Origin: SKVR01 sp037441525
GTDB taxonomy: Bacteria > Bacteroidota > Bacteroidia > Bacteroidales > UBA7960
Direction: 5' to 3'
Length of the DNA: 33,808 nucleotides
Assembly: GCA_037441525.1 (NCBI GenBank)
Contig: JBBISA010000046.1
Span: forward strand, 1 to 33,808
Part shown: positions 1 to 8,019 of the stretch, piece by piece
How the letters are laid out: each line of letters opens with the position of its first letter
Position numbering within the stretch: the stretch's first letter is position 1
Program-made: the position numbers and the translations under genes
The notes under the pieces: generated by a model
Told to the model about the DNA's origin: nothing
What the model saw: the letters and a program-made list of their open reading frames with translations, nothing else
Databases searched by the model: none

Positions 1-895
1 AAGGGAACACGGTATTGCCTGTATGAAGTTGTTTTAATCGTAACAGAATTTTCTGGGTGCCGGGGAAAAGATCGAGAGGGATTACTGCCGGCCGGTTGGT
101 TTTTATAGTTGAAATGAATATTTTGTTGTTTCTGATCTGGCCCCAGGTAAGGGCTGTAGCATCTGAGACTCTTAATCCAGTGTAACAACAGAATAGGAAT
201 TTTAGCCGGCTTAACTCCATTGTGCCGGTGAAAGAGAGTTTTTCCATGTCTTTTAATTCCTGGTGCCATAGAATGTTTTTGATATTGTTAGCCGGGCGTT
301 TAACCCGGAATGTATTATATGGAGATTGATGTAACAGGTTACGGTTAATGGCTTCGGTTATGAACTTTTTAAACCGGTTGTGGTGTTTATTTATTGTTCC
401 GCCAGCATGGCCCTGTGAGCGAAGATAATTGTCGAACTGCTCTACTGTTTCGTGATTGATACGGTTATAGGGAAGGGTAGTGAAGCAATTTTTAAGGTGA
501 GAGATGAACTGATTGCGATTTTTTGTTGTGGAGTGTGTTACGGACAGGTCCTGGGATGTGTACTGGGTGCAGAAGGTAATGAAATCGTTTTGCTTAACTT
601 TTGATCGAAAATGAAAATCGAAATCGTCAATGGTTAGTTCGCGGGTTTGAAGTATTTTAAGCTGGTAGGCGTCGGCCTTATTTACTATATCATTAATATG
701 ATAATTAAGATAGTCGGCGTTTTCGTGTTTATCGGTAACGCAGTTTTTTTTCTGGCTCCATAATTTCACATCGATGGTTATGCCAGTGCGATAGTATTTT
801 TTTTGTCCGTTGAAATAGATATATATTTCAACATCACCTTTAGTATCTTTTTTACGTCGGTTGAATACCGCGCTGACCTTGGCTTTTGATAACAT
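1..895 (-). CDS. Tyrosine recombinase/integrase, cut by the left window edge
   Basis: Reading leftward from an ATG at 895 there are 298 uninterrupted codons before the window ends, so the C-terminus is missing. The order fits Bacteroidota tyrosine recombinases (usually about 380-420 residues). An N-terminal arm-binding-like domain covers roughly residues 7-90, with an FNGQKKYYRTGITID stretch typical of these proteins. A SAM-like core-binding helical domain covers about 100-200, and the start of the catalytic domain follows. Box I is visible as YTGLRVSDATALTW with the catalytic Arg at 242. A likely beta-hairpin Lys is at 265 in TIKTNRPAVIPL. The HxxR, His and Tyr motifs would lie off the window. 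The gene sits just beyond the 3' end of a tRNA-Asp gene, the usual place for the integrase of an element inserted at a tRNA. Whether the protein is intact cannot be seen. Confidence 0.9.
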   Translation of the reverse strand, partial: MLSKAKVSAVFNRRKKDTKGDVEIYIYFNGQKKYYRTGITIDVKLWSQKKNCVTDKHENADYLNYHINDIVNKADAYQLKILQTRELTIDDFDFHFRSKVKQNDFITFCTQYTSQDLSVTHSTTKNRNQFISHLKNCFTTLPYNRINHETVEQFDNYLRSQGHAGGTINKHHNRFKKFITEAINRNLLHQSPYNTFRVKRPANNIKNILWHQELKDMEKLSFTGTMELSRLKFLFCCYTGLRVSDATALTWGQIRNNKIFISTIKTNRPAVIPLDLFPGTQKILLRLKQLHTGNTVFP

Positions 896-903
896 TTCAG
901 GTA

Positions 904-960
904 TTTTTTTCTACAAAAATAGCCTTAAAAATGAAGTTGTAGAAATAATGTAGAAAAAAA
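904..960. repeat. 12-bp perfect inverted repeat with a third partial copy upstream of the integrase
   Basis: TTTTTTTCTACA at 904-915 is the exact reverse complement of TGTAGAAAAAAA at 949-960, with a 33-bp spacer. A further copy of the TGTAGAAA core lies at 938-945. The repeats are immediately upstream of the integrase start at 895. They could be integrase arm-type binding sites or an operator for the integrase promoter; the sequence alone does not decide. Confidence 0.6.
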
Positions 961-986
961 AGGTATAAAAAGGTATAAAAAGGTAT
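957..986. repeat. Three tandem 10-bp repeats (AAAAAGGTAT)
   Basis: AAAAAGGTAT occurs three times head to tail at 957-966, 967-976 and 977-986. The 10-bp period places each A-tract on the same face of the helix, which favours curved DNA or phased protein binding. The array lies between the integrase and the tRNA-Asp gene, next to the inverted repeats at 904-960, and may belong to the attachment region of the putative element. Confidence 0.7.
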
Positions 987-1051
987 ACCCTGAAAAATGG
1001 CAAATGCTTGCGAAATGGTTGATGGATAAGGAAATGATATAATAAGGGCAT

Positions 1052-1080
1052 AAAAAAAGGGGTGAAACTTCACCCCTTTT
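1052..1080 (-). terminator. Intrinsic terminator after tRNA-Asp
   Basis: AAAAGGGGTGA (1055-1065) pairs with TCACCCCTTTT (1070-1080) around a 4-nt loop. On the minus strand the hairpin follows the tRNA 3' end by one base and runs into a T tract (1058-1052), as expected for termination of the leftward tRNA transcript. It also separates the tRNA from the integrase. Confidence 0.85.
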
Positions 1081-1081
1081 G

Positions 1082-1155
1082 CGGTCTGGACGGGACTCGA
1101 ACCCGCGACCCCGTGCGTGACAGGCACGTATTCTAACCGACTGAACTACCAGACC
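1082..1155 (-). tRNA. tRNA-Asp (GTC anticodon)
   Basis: The minus strand folds as a full cloverleaf. The acceptor stem is GGTCTGG/CCAGACC with discriminator G, the D arm contains GTTCAGTCGGTTAGAAT, the anticodon stem is CGTGC/GCACG around loop CTGTCAC (anticodon GTC), and the T arm is GCGGG TTCGAGT CCCGT. CCA is not encoded. Its promoter (1201-1230) and terminator (1052-1080) are both visible, so it is probably transcribed alone. Confidence 0.97.
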
Positions 1156-1200
1156 AACTTGCTTTTGTGTTAAAGAACATTGTTATTTTCAAAAGTGGTG

Positions 1201-1230
1201 CAAAGATAGAGGAGTTTTTCAATCTGGCAA
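1201..1230 (-). promoter_or_regulatory. Bacteroidota-type promoter for tRNA-Asp
   Basis: On the minus strand TTG (1230-1228) is followed by a 19-nt spacer and TATCTTTG (1208-1201), matching the Bacteroidota -33/-7 consensus TTTG...TAnnTTTG. Transcription would start near 1195, about 40 nt before the tRNA 5' end. Confidence 0.75.
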
Positions 1231-1378
1231 AAAATTATTCCTCATTGACCAAAAAAAATCCACCCTTTATCATTTCCCTTGATTAACAATGGTTGCAAAG
1301 CCTTTTACCAACCATAGTGCTAAAAAGACCCGATGCTATAACATCCAAATTATTCAGGAGTGGCACCAACTTTTTAGT

Positions 1379-1386
1379 TACTTTTG
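1379..1386 (+). promoter_or_regulatory. Possible -7 element upstream of purD
   Basis: TACTTTTG matches TAnnTTTG and lies 44 nt before the chosen purD ATG. No clear -33 TTG is present at the usual distance, so this is only a candidate. It lies inside the long in-frame extension upstream of purD, which argues against that extension being translated. Confidence 0.4.
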
Positions 1387-1429
1387 GGACTTTGGAAATC
1401 TTTGCCAAACAACAACAACCACATTAAAT

Positions 1430-2707
1430 ATGAACATCTTATTATTGGGTTCGGGAGGAAGAGAACACGCCATTGCCTGGAAGATTGCACAAAGTACGAA
1501 ATGCACACAACTTTATATTGCACCCGGTAACGCAGGCACCAACAGTTGTGGCACCAACATCAATCTCAACCTATCCGATTTTGATTCAATTGCACAGTTT
1601 GTTCGGTCGAAAAAAATTGACATGGTTGTGGTAGGCCCTGAGGAGCCTCTTGTAAACGGAATAACCGACTTTCTGCATAATCATTCCCTTACCGCCAATA
1701 TACTTGTGGTTGGCCCTTCGAAATTGGGTGCCTGCCTCGAAGGGAGTAAAGAGTTTGCCAAAGAGTTCATGTTTCGGCACAATATTCCAACAGCAGCTTA
1801 TAAAAGTTTCAATGCTCAGGGATTGGATGGTGCCATTGCATTTCTGAATACTTTAAACCCACCTTACGTATTAAAAGCTGATGGACTGGCTGCCGGAAAA
1901 GGTGTTTTGATTATCGATAACCTGGATGAAGCAGTTGGGGAGTTGAAAAATATGCTCATGAATAAGGCCTTTGGCAAGGCATCGGAAACGGTTGTTATTG
2001 AAGAATTCCTTTCAGGCATTGAACTATCGGTTTTTGTTGCCACCGATGGGAAAAACTGGGTTTTATTACCCGAGGCCAAAGATTACAAACGGATTGGGGA
2101 AGGCGATACGGGGCCTAATACCGGTGGTATGGGTGCAGTATCGCCGGTGCCATTTGCCGATAAAGCTTTTATGGAAAAGGTAATTAATCGCATTATTGAG
2201 CCCACTATTAAAGGCATTCAGAAAGAATCTATCATATATCGGGGATTCGTTTTCATAGGTTTGATGAATTGTGCCGGCGAACCCTTCGTTATTGAATATA
2301 ATGTAAGGATGGGCGACCCTGAAACTGAGGCTGTTTTTCCCCGTATTGAATCGGACGTGGTTGAAATGCTTGAAAAGATTGCCCAGGGCAGGCTGAATGA
2401 ATATGTTCTGAAGATTTCAGACATGACAGCTGTAACCGTTGTTTTGGTTTCGGGAGGTTACCCTGGCAGTTTCGTCAAAGGTTATGAAATTTCAGGATTT
2501 GAAAACATTGACGGGAGCATTCCCTTTTTTGCCGGTGCCGACAGAAAAGAAAACCAGATAGTAACCAACGGCGGAAGAGTTCTTGCAATTACAACCCTTG
2601 CAACAACGCTTGAAGATGCACGTAAAATAAGTCTTGAAAACGCATCGAGAATTGCTTACAAGGACAAATACTTTAGAAGCGATATCGGGCTTGACCTTCA
2701 AAATTAA
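1430..2707 (+). CDS. purD: Phosphoribosylamine--glycine ligase (GAR synthetase)
   Basis: Catalyses ATP-dependent joining of glycine to 5-phosphoribosylamine in purine synthesis, in the cytoplasm. From the ATG at 1430 the protein is 425 residues, the normal family length. It begins MNILLLGSGGREHAIAWKI, the diagnostic N-domain nucleotide-binding loop. Further PurD signatures are VVGPEEPLV, VLKADGLAAGKGV in the ATP-grasp domain, DTGPNTGGMGAVSP, and YNVRMGDPETEAV with metal and ATP ligands. The frame is open upstream to 1289, but those 47 residues have no family match and contain a candidate promoter, so 1430 is preferred. The membrane protein gene starts 6 nt after the stop, suggesting co-transcription. 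Confidence 0.96.
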   Translation: MNILLLGSGGREHAIAWKIAQSTKCTQLYIAPGNAGTNSCGTNINLNLSDFDSIAQFVRSKKIDMVVVGPEEPLVNGITDFLHNHSLTANILVVGPSKLGACLEGSKEFAKEFMFRHNIPTAAYKSFNAQGLDGAIAFLNTLNPPYVLKADGLAAGKGVLIIDNLDEAVGELKNMLMNKAFGKASETVVIEEFLSGIELSVFVATDGKNWVLLPEAKDYKRIGEGDTGPNTGGMGAVSPVPFADKAFMEKVINRIIEPTIKGIQKESIIYRGFVFIGLMNCAGEPFVIEYNVRMGDPETEAVFPRIESDVVEMLEKIAQGRLNEYVLKISDMTAVTVVLVSGGYPGSFVKGYEISGFENIDGSIPFFAGADRKENQIVTNGGRVLAITTLATTLEDARKISLENASRIAYKDKYFRSDIGLDLQN

Positions 2708-2713
2708 TATACA

Positions 2714-3706
2714 ATGTTAATAGGCAAGTTTAAATCCAATCAACCGCTCATGTTTGCGTCGTTGCTGATTATAGCGGTGGTTTTATGGATAGATGGGTTT
2801 TTTGGATACAAACATACCCATTTACCCCTTAACAATTCTACCCCGGTTTACCATTTCATTGCTGTTTTCTTTAATTCATACAAATTTATCAGCGTATTAC
2901 TGAGTTTCATTTTCATGCTTATACAGGCATTTATGTTTAACAAAGTGATAGCCGACAAAAACCTTGTTGATCGAAACTCGTGGCTGCCTGCGCTTATGTA
3001 CATTGTTTTAATGAGCAGCTCTTTTAATCTGTTTGGATTACAGCCTGTTTGGTTTGCTAATTTTTTCCTTATTATTGCGCTCGACAAAATGTTTGAAGTG
3101 TTTATGGATGAATCGGCCAATATTGAAATATTCAATATCGGCTTTTTTATCAGTCTGGCGTCATTGTTTTATTTTCCCGGCATAACACTTTTGCTGCTTT
3201 TAATCTCAGCACTGGTTATTTACTACTTGCTCAAAGTCAAAGAAATAATAGCATCTGTTTTAGGTGTTATTACTCCCTGGTTTTTTGTTTTCGTTTTTTA
3301 TTTCTGGTTCGATATGAACGACGATGCACTTCAATACCTAAACGCATTTACCATAAACGTTGGGTTGTTTAAAACCAATATCTACCCCTTCGAATGGGCC
3401 TACATCTGGGTTATTGGCGTAATTACTATTATCTCGGTTGTGAGAATGTATCTGGGATTGCTAAGAGATAAACCCATCAGGATAAGGAAGAGATTGCAGG
3501 TACTGCTGGCTTATCTTATTATTGCCATCATCTCCTATTTTTTTGTGAGTGCGCATTTGCCTGTTCATCATGCAATAGTTCTTTTGCCTATTGCTGCAAT
3601 TGTTTCCGTATTTTTTCAGGAAAACAAAAGAAATATTATTAACGAAATATTTTTCACCCTTATTTTGCTTTTAATTATTATTGGTAAACTTGTACGGATT
3701 GAATAA
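2714..3706 (+). CDS. Polytopic membrane protein, DUF6427-like
   Basis: A 330-residue protein made almost entirely of hydrophobic segments: roughly 9-10 membrane spans joined by short loops with a few charges. A cytoplasmic-looking RDKPIRIRKRLQ loop lies near residue 257. I see no catalytic motif. Length, composition and the position directly after purD recall Bacteroidota DUF6427-type proteins, but this is from memory of gene neighbourhoods rather than a motif. It starts 6 nt after the purD stop, so it is probably in the same transcript. Function unknown. Confidence 0.8.
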   Translation: MLIGKFKSNQPLMFASLLIIAVVLWIDGFFGYKHTHLPLNNSTPVYHFIAVFFNSYKFISVLLSFIFMLIQAFMFNKVIADKNLVDRNSWLPALMYIVLMSSSFNLFGLQPVWFANFFLIIALDKMFEVFMDESANIEIFNIGFFISLASLFYFPGITLLLLLISALVIYYLLKVKEIIASVLGVITPWFFVFVFYFWFDMNDDALQYLNAFTINVGLFKTNIYPFEWAYIWVIGVITIISVVRMYLGLLRDKPIRIRKRLQVLLAYLIIAIISYFFVSAHLPVHHAIVLLPIAAIVSVFFQENKRNIINEIFFTLILLLIIIGKLVRIE

Positions 3707-3765
3707 ATGCTGCGATTTCGCTTTCAGATATTGCGATTCTTACAAATAAACCAAAACAGGCAGTA

Positions 3766-4869
3766 ATGCAAAACAAAAAAAAGATATTGTTTCTGGTTGC
3801 CCATCGTCCAGGTCGTTCGCCCGGACAACGCTTCCGTTTCGAACAATATCTCGACTATTTGAATTCCCATGGTTTTGATTGTACTGTTTCATACCTGATC
3901 GATGAAAAAGATGACGATGTTTTTTACGCATCAGGCCGATACTTCCATAAAACCGGGTTTGTAATAAAAAGCCTTTTAAAAAGATTTCGCGATATAAGGT
4001 CTTCCCGAAATTACGACCTGGTATTCCTTTACAGAGAAGCACACTTTTTGGGTACAACATGGTTTGAAAAATTTTTAAAGCGCAAAGGGGTAAAAATGAT
4101 TGTGGATTTTGACGACAGCATCTGGCTTAAAGATGTATCGAACGGAAACCGCAAACTTGCTTTCCTTAAGCGTCCGGGCAAAACATCAGAAATAGTTGCC
4201 CTTTGCGATGCGGTGGTGGTAGGAAATAATTACCTGGCCAGTTACTCCTCGAAGCATAACCCTAATGTGCATATCATTCCCACAACTATTGATACGACTT
4301 ATTATTTGCCAGCCACCACCAAAAAGGACAATGATGTTGTATGCATCGGATGGACAGGCTCATCAACAACGATTAAACATTTCACACTGGCAGTGCCCGT
4401 TCTTAAAAATATCAGGAAAAAATATGGCAATAAAGTAGTATTCAGGTTGATTAGCGATGAGCTGTTTCAGGGCGAACTGGAAGGACTTGAAATGGTAAAA
4501 TGGAACAAAGCAACCGAAGTTCAGGATTTGAACAGAATTGACATAGGTATTATGCCGTTGCCTGATGATGACTGGGCTAAAGGGAAATGTGGTTTCAAGG
4601 GGTTACAATACATGGCTCTTGAAAAAGCTGCAGTATTATCACCGGTAGGAGTGAATACCGAAATTATTTCGCATGGCCATAACGGTTTTCTGGCAAGCAC
4701 ACATGAAGAGTGGGAACAAATACTATCTGCCCTAATTGAAAACCCCCAGTTGCGCATGCATGTAGGTATTAATGGTCGTAAAACCGTTATTGACAGGTAC
4801 TCCTATGATTCGCAAAAAGACTCATATCTGAAAATTTTTCAAAGTCTTACTGAAGAAAAGCACAAATGA
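3766..4869 (+). CDS. Glycosyltransferase, GT4-like (GT-B fold)
   Basis: A 367-residue cytoplasmic protein. The N-terminal half starts KKILFLVAHRPGRSPGQRFR, a Rossmann-like strand and loop seen in group 1 glycosyltransferases; IVDFDDSIW near residue 110 is also typical. The C-terminal nucleotide-sugar half has VCIGWTGSSTT, the DIGIMPLPDDDWAKGKCGFK stretch, and YMALEKAAVLSPVGVNTEI, which resembles the family's EX7E region. The tail NGRKTVIDRYSYDSQ is the usual closing helix. It overlaps rnhB by 4 nt (ATGA). The sugar donor and acceptor cannot be told; a role in surface polysaccharide synthesis is an inference. Confidence 0.85.
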   Translation: MQNKKKILFLVAHRPGRSPGQRFRFEQYLDYLNSHGFDCTVSYLIDEKDDDVFYASGRYFHKTGFVIKSLLKRFRDIRSSRNYDLVFLYREAHFLGTTWFEKFLKRKGVKMIVDFDDSIWLKDVSNGNRKLAFLKRPGKTSEIVALCDAVVVGNNYLASYSSKHNPNVHIIPTTIDTTYYLPATTKKDNDVVCIGWTGSSTTIKHFTLAVPVLKNIRKKYGNKVVFRLISDELFQGELEGLEMVKWNKATEVQDLNRIDIGIMPLPDDDWAKGKCGFKGLQYMALEKAAVLSPVGVNTEIISHGHNGFLASTHEEWEQILSALIENPQLRMHVGINGRKTVIDRYSYDSQKDSYLKIFQSLTEEKHK

Positions 4870-5483
4870 GCCTGCTTCCGTCTTTGTTGAACCAAACAGG
4901 CATAATAGAAGCAGGACTGGATGAAGCCGGCAGAGGCTGCCTTGCTGGACCTGTTTTTGCCGCTGCAGTAATTCTTAATCAGAACCTTGATAATGATCTG
5001 GCAACCCAGCTAAACGATTCGAAAAAACTAACAGATAACCAGCGGCAAATTCTCCGGAAAAGAATTGAAGAAGATTCATTGGCATGGGCGGTGGCCATGG
5101 CCGATAATGTTGAAATTGACCAGATAAACATTCTTAATGCATCGTTTTTGGCGATGCACCGGGCAATTGACAAATTAACCCAAAAACCCGGATTTCTGCT
5201 CATTGATGGAAACCGGTTTAAACCCTTTCGCGGAATAAAACATCAATGCATAGTTAAGGGCGATGGGCTTTATTGTTCGATTGCTGCGGCATCAATCCTG
5301 GCAAAAACCCACCGCGATGAATACATGATGCATAAGCATAACATTTTCCCACATTATGGATGGAATCAAAACAAAGGATACCCCACCCAAAACCATCGCC
5401 AGGCCATAGCACAATGGGGTCTTAGCCCCTTGCACAGGAAAAGTTTCAACAGTGGATTGCAGCTAAAATTTGAATTTGACTGA
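4866..5483 (+). CDS. rnhB: Ribonuclease HII
   Basis: Cleaves RNA of RNA/DNA hybrids and removes single ribonucleotides misincorporated in DNA. The 205-residue length is normal. The signature GLDEAGRGCLAGPV gives acidic residues D19 and E20; D114 (LLIDGN) and D151 (KTHRDEYM) complete the metal-binding set. DSKKLT and the GYPTQNH region are also conserved. It overlaps the glycosyltransferase by 4 nt (translational coupling). It converges on arcA with only 17 bp between the two stop codons, so there is no room for a separate terminator. Confidence 0.96.
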   Translation: MSLLPSLLNQTGIIEAGLDEAGRGCLAGPVFAAAVILNQNLDNDLATQLNDSKKLTDNQRQILRKRIEEDSLAWAVAMADNVEIDQINILNASFLAMHRAIDKLTQKPGFLLIDGNRFKPFRGIKHQCIVKGDGLYCSIAAASILAKTHRDEYMMHKHNIFPHYGWNQNKGYPTQNHRQAIAQWGLSPLHRKSFNSGLQLKFEFD

Positions 5484-5500
5484 TTTGCGAAAGGGTCATA

Positions 5501-6763
5501 CTACCAGAAAATATGGCTGCGCCTTACCGGCATAGTCATGCATCGTGCGCCACCACCCCCGCGCGACAGTTCGTTACCCTCGATGGTAACCACATATTTG
5601 TGATAGTTTTTCAAATCAACCCGGCCCTTGATTACATCTGATGCCTTTATTACTTCCATTCCATGCTTATTAAGTTCTTCAATGGTCTTAATATTCCTGG
5701 CATAACCAATTACTTTGCCAGGGCCAAGGGCAAAAAAATTAGCACCACTATGCCATTGTTCACGCTCCTGCACCCAGAGGTCGGTGCTTCCGCCACAGAG
5801 CAAAGGTTCCAGATACATTCCAAGGTTGCCAAGAGCTGTGGGCAGGTTTTCCTGTTCCCTTATGTATTTTACCTTTCCACCCTCAGCATAGATATGAACC
5901 GTTTGGTATTTATTCATTTTCATAATCACTGGGTCATAAATCATACACTTGTCCATATCGAGAAGCGTGAAAACCATGTCGAGATGTATGAATGACTCGG
6001 GAGAATAAGGTAATTCCTGAACGATGATATGCTGGTACTCATTTTTCTCCTTCAGTTGCTCCAGGATAAAATCTACACCCTGAGATGTAGTGCGTGGTCC
6101 AATGCCGACCAAAAGTATATCATGACGCGCCACCAACACATCGCCCCCCTCAATGGCAATTCCGGCTGCATCGGGTTTATACTCAGATGAGTTTATGGTT
6201 TTGGTGCTGAACGCAGGGTGAAAGTCAAATATAGCTTCCATTATCAGGCTTTCGCGGAGCCTTACCGAAGAGGCCATTTTCCCCACAAAAACACTATCGT
6301 AAACCGAAAGGGAAGCATCTCGTGTAAAGAAGAAATTATGCAACGGACGCAGAGAAAATCTTTCTTTGCTCAAAAACCCAGTAAGAGTATCGGTAGGCAA
6401 TGAAACTCCTTCTATAAGCTGCCGCGACAACTGGGCATCGTCAAGGTTCATCAGGTGCGACCTTATCCCTCTGGAACCCTCGTACTTGCAAATCCGCTCG
6501 AGCAGGTTTTCCTTTACCTTCTCATTTTTTAATACATCAGTAAGCAAATCTGCCACTTCAAACACTTTGGCTACCTTTTCGAGCACCCCTTTTAGCTGGC
6601 TAAATTCTTTTGTAGCTACTGTAAGATTCAGAATATCGCTATAAAGGGCTCTTTCGGCATTTTGTGGAGTCATGTTTTCGACTTCCTGCCCTGGTGAATG
6701 TACAATTACTGCTTCAAGTTCACCTATTTCTGAGTAAACCTGGGTTGGAAATTTTTCTTGCAT
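5501..6763 (-). CDS. arcA: Arginine deiminase
   Basis: Hydrolyses L-arginine to citrulline and ammonia, the first step of the arginine deiminase pathway. The protein has 420 residues, close to the family norm of about 400-420. Visible catalytic and binding residues: FFFTRD (144-149), EGGD (E205, D208), H260 and D262 in FIHLDMVFTLLD, and nucleophile C408 in GGGGARCMTMPVRR. The N-terminal SEIGELEAVIVHSPGQE segment is also typical. No ornithine carbamoyltransferase or carbamate kinase gene is nearby, so the rest of the pathway, if present, is elsewhere. It follows the polyprenyl synthase with a 194-bp gap that has its own promoter-like site and hairpin. Agmatine deiminase is unlikely given the motif order. 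Confidence 0.95.
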   Translation of the reverse strand: MQEKFPTQVYSEIGELEAVIVHSPGQEVENMTPQNAERALYSDILNLTVATKEFSQLKGVLEKVAKVFEVADLLTDVLKNEKVKENLLERICKYEGSRGIRSHLMNLDDAQLSRQLIEGVSLPTDTLTGFLSKERFSLRPLHNFFFTRDASLSVYDSVFVGKMASSVRLRESLIMEAIFDFHPAFSTKTINSSEYKPDAAGIAIEGGDVLVARHDILLVGIGPRTTSQGVDFILEQLKEKNEYQHIIVQELPYSPESFIHLDMVFTLLDMDKCMIYDPVIMKMNKYQTVHIYAEGGKVKYIREQENLPTALGNLGMYLEPLLCGGSTDLWVQEREQWHSGANFFALGPGKVIGYARNIKTIEELNKHGMEVIKASDVIKGRVDLKNYHKYVVTIEGNELSRGGGGARCMTMPVRRSHIFW

Positions 6764-6779
6764 AAACTGGATTTCTTAT

Positions 6780-6810
6780 ATTCCGGTTCTGATAGGCGTA
6801 AACCGGAAAT
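6780..6810 (-). promoter_or_regulatory. Stem-loop in the arcA leader, close to the start codon
   Basis: ATTCCGGTT and AACCGGAAAT form a 9-bp inverted repeat around a 12-nt loop, ending about 17 nt before the arcA ATG. A hairpin this close to the ribosome site may modulate translation. No effector can be inferred. Confidence 0.4.
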
Positions 6811-6854
6811 AAAAACGTCGTAACAGGGGACATTTCTTACCCTATGAAAACAGA

Positions 6855-6889
6855 TGCCTTTTAATGGGTATTTCCCAGAAAAAGGCATG
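6855..6889 (-). promoter_or_regulatory. Two-tier palindrome upstream of arcA
   Basis: ATGCCTTTT pairs with AAAAGGCAT, and inside this TGGG pairs with CCCA around a 5-nt loop. It directly abuts a -7-like box at 6890-6897, so it lies at or just after the expected transcription start. It may be an operator or an RNA hairpin at the 5' end of the transcript. It could instead terminate the upstream polyprenyl synthase transcript, but no T tract follows on the minus strand. Confidence 0.45.
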
Positions 6890-6897
6890 CAAAGTTA
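6890..6897 (-). promoter_or_regulatory. -7 promoter element for arcA
   Basis: The minus strand reads TAACTTTG, matching TAnnTTTG. It gives a leader of roughly 120 nt to the arcA ATG at 6763. No TTG is seen 19-21 nt upstream, so the promoter would be weak or activator-dependent if real. Confidence 0.5.
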
Positions 6898-6957
6898 ATG
6901 ATTTTAGGGAAGGTAGTCTAAAGCGTACAATAAATTGATGGCAAATAGTGGCCGGGA

Positions 6958-7935
6958 TTACATATTTCTATCGAGCAAATTTATGGCCAGAGATATCAGC
7001 AGTTGTTTGGCTGATTGGTCAAGGTCAATATTATTTAAACAATCAAAGGCTTTCTGATTATATTCCTCCATTTTTTGAAGAGCCAGCTGGTCCAGTCCCA
7101 AATTGATATAAACACTTTTTACAAGGCTTATTTTCTCTTCAGAATTGAAAATACGATTGGTAAAAGCATTGCGAAGGTCGCGAAGCTGACTCTGGCTGGC
7201 CATTTCGAACGCTTTTATATACAGCCAGGTTTTTTTATTGGCCACTATATCACCACCGGTTTTTTTCCCGAAAAGCCCTTCATCACCAAAAATATCGAGC
7301 CAATCATCCTTGATTTGAAATGCGATGCCTACATTTTCACCAAAATCGTAAATATTTCTGGCGTCCGCTGGTGAGGCACCGGCAATTATAGCTCCTGTTT
7401 TAAGGCATGCAGCAGGCAAAACTGCCGTTTTAAGCCGTATCATATTAATGTACTCTTCTTCATTTACCCTGTCAAGTACCTCAAAATTCATATCGTATTG
7501 CTGCCCTTCGCATACTTCGATTACTGTTTGATTAAACAGATCGAGAACTGTTTTAAGGTATTCAACTGGCGTTTTGGCTATTTGCTCAATGGCCATAGCA
7601 AACATCACATCGCCCGAAAGGATGGCGGTATTTGCATTCCATTTTTTATACACTGAAGGCTTGCCGCGACGTATGGGTGCGTCGTCCATAATATCATCGT
7701 GCATCAGGGTAAAGTTGTGGAAAATCTCCAGGCCAACTGCAGGTGCCAATACCTTTTCAATTTCTCCGTTAAACAGGTCGCATGCCAGCAGGGCCATTAA
7801 GGGTCTTATTCGTTTTCCCCCGTCAGAAAGACAATATTTAACCGGCGAATACAGCTCTCCCGGTTTTTTCCCAAGGTCAATACTGTTTATATATTCATTT
7901 ATTTTTTGCGTGTAATCGTTAATTTTATCAGCCAT
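6958..7935 (-). CDS. Polyprenyl (all-trans isoprenyl) diphosphate synthase
   Basis: Condenses isopentenyl diphosphate with allylic diphosphates to make isoprenoid chains for quinones, lipid carriers or carotenoids. The 325-residue protein has both aspartate-rich motifs: DDIMD at 80-84 (first, with RRG shortly after) and DDWLD at 210-214 (second). GGKRIRP at 39-45 binds diphosphate, and GQQYDMNFE and the Lys of KTGGD are conserved. The residues just before the first motif are FTLMH, without large aromatics right next to it, which permits products longer than C15, but chain length cannot be fixed from sequence. The gene lies 84 bp after the epimerase gene and may share its transcript. Confidence 0.93.
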   Translation of the reverse strand: MADKINDYTQKINEYINSIDLGKKPGELYSPVKYCLSDGGKRIRPLMALLACDLFNGEIEKVLAPAVGLEIFHNFTLMHDDIMDDAPIRRGKPSVYKKWNANTAILSGDVMFAMAIEQIAKTPVEYLKTVLDLFNQTVIEVCEGQQYDMNFEVLDRVNEEEYINMIRLKTAVLPAACLKTGAIIAGASPADARNIYDFGENVGIAFQIKDDWLDIFGDEGLFGKKTGGDIVANKKTWLYIKAFEMASQSQLRDLRNAFTNRIFNSEEKISLVKSVYINLGLDQLALQKMEEYNQKAFDCLNNIDLDQSAKQLLISLAINLLDRNM

Positions 7936-8019
7936 GGGTGCTACTTTTTTACGGGTAACAAAGAATAAATTATCGTATTCTGAAACATATAATCGATGAA
8001 CAATCTAAAAAAAAGGTGT

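Noticed and set aside
957..986. CRISPR array
   Set aside because: The units are only 10 bp and directly adjacent, with no spacers and no cas genes.
1289..1429. N-terminal extension of purD by 47 codons
   Set aside because: The extension lacks family similarity and contains a promoter-like box; the PurD signature begins exactly at the ATG at 1430.
5501..6763. Agmatine deiminase or other guanidino-modifying enzyme
   Set aside because: The FFFTRD, EGGD, H-x-D and GGGGARCM motif set and the 420-residue length fit bacterial arginine deiminase.
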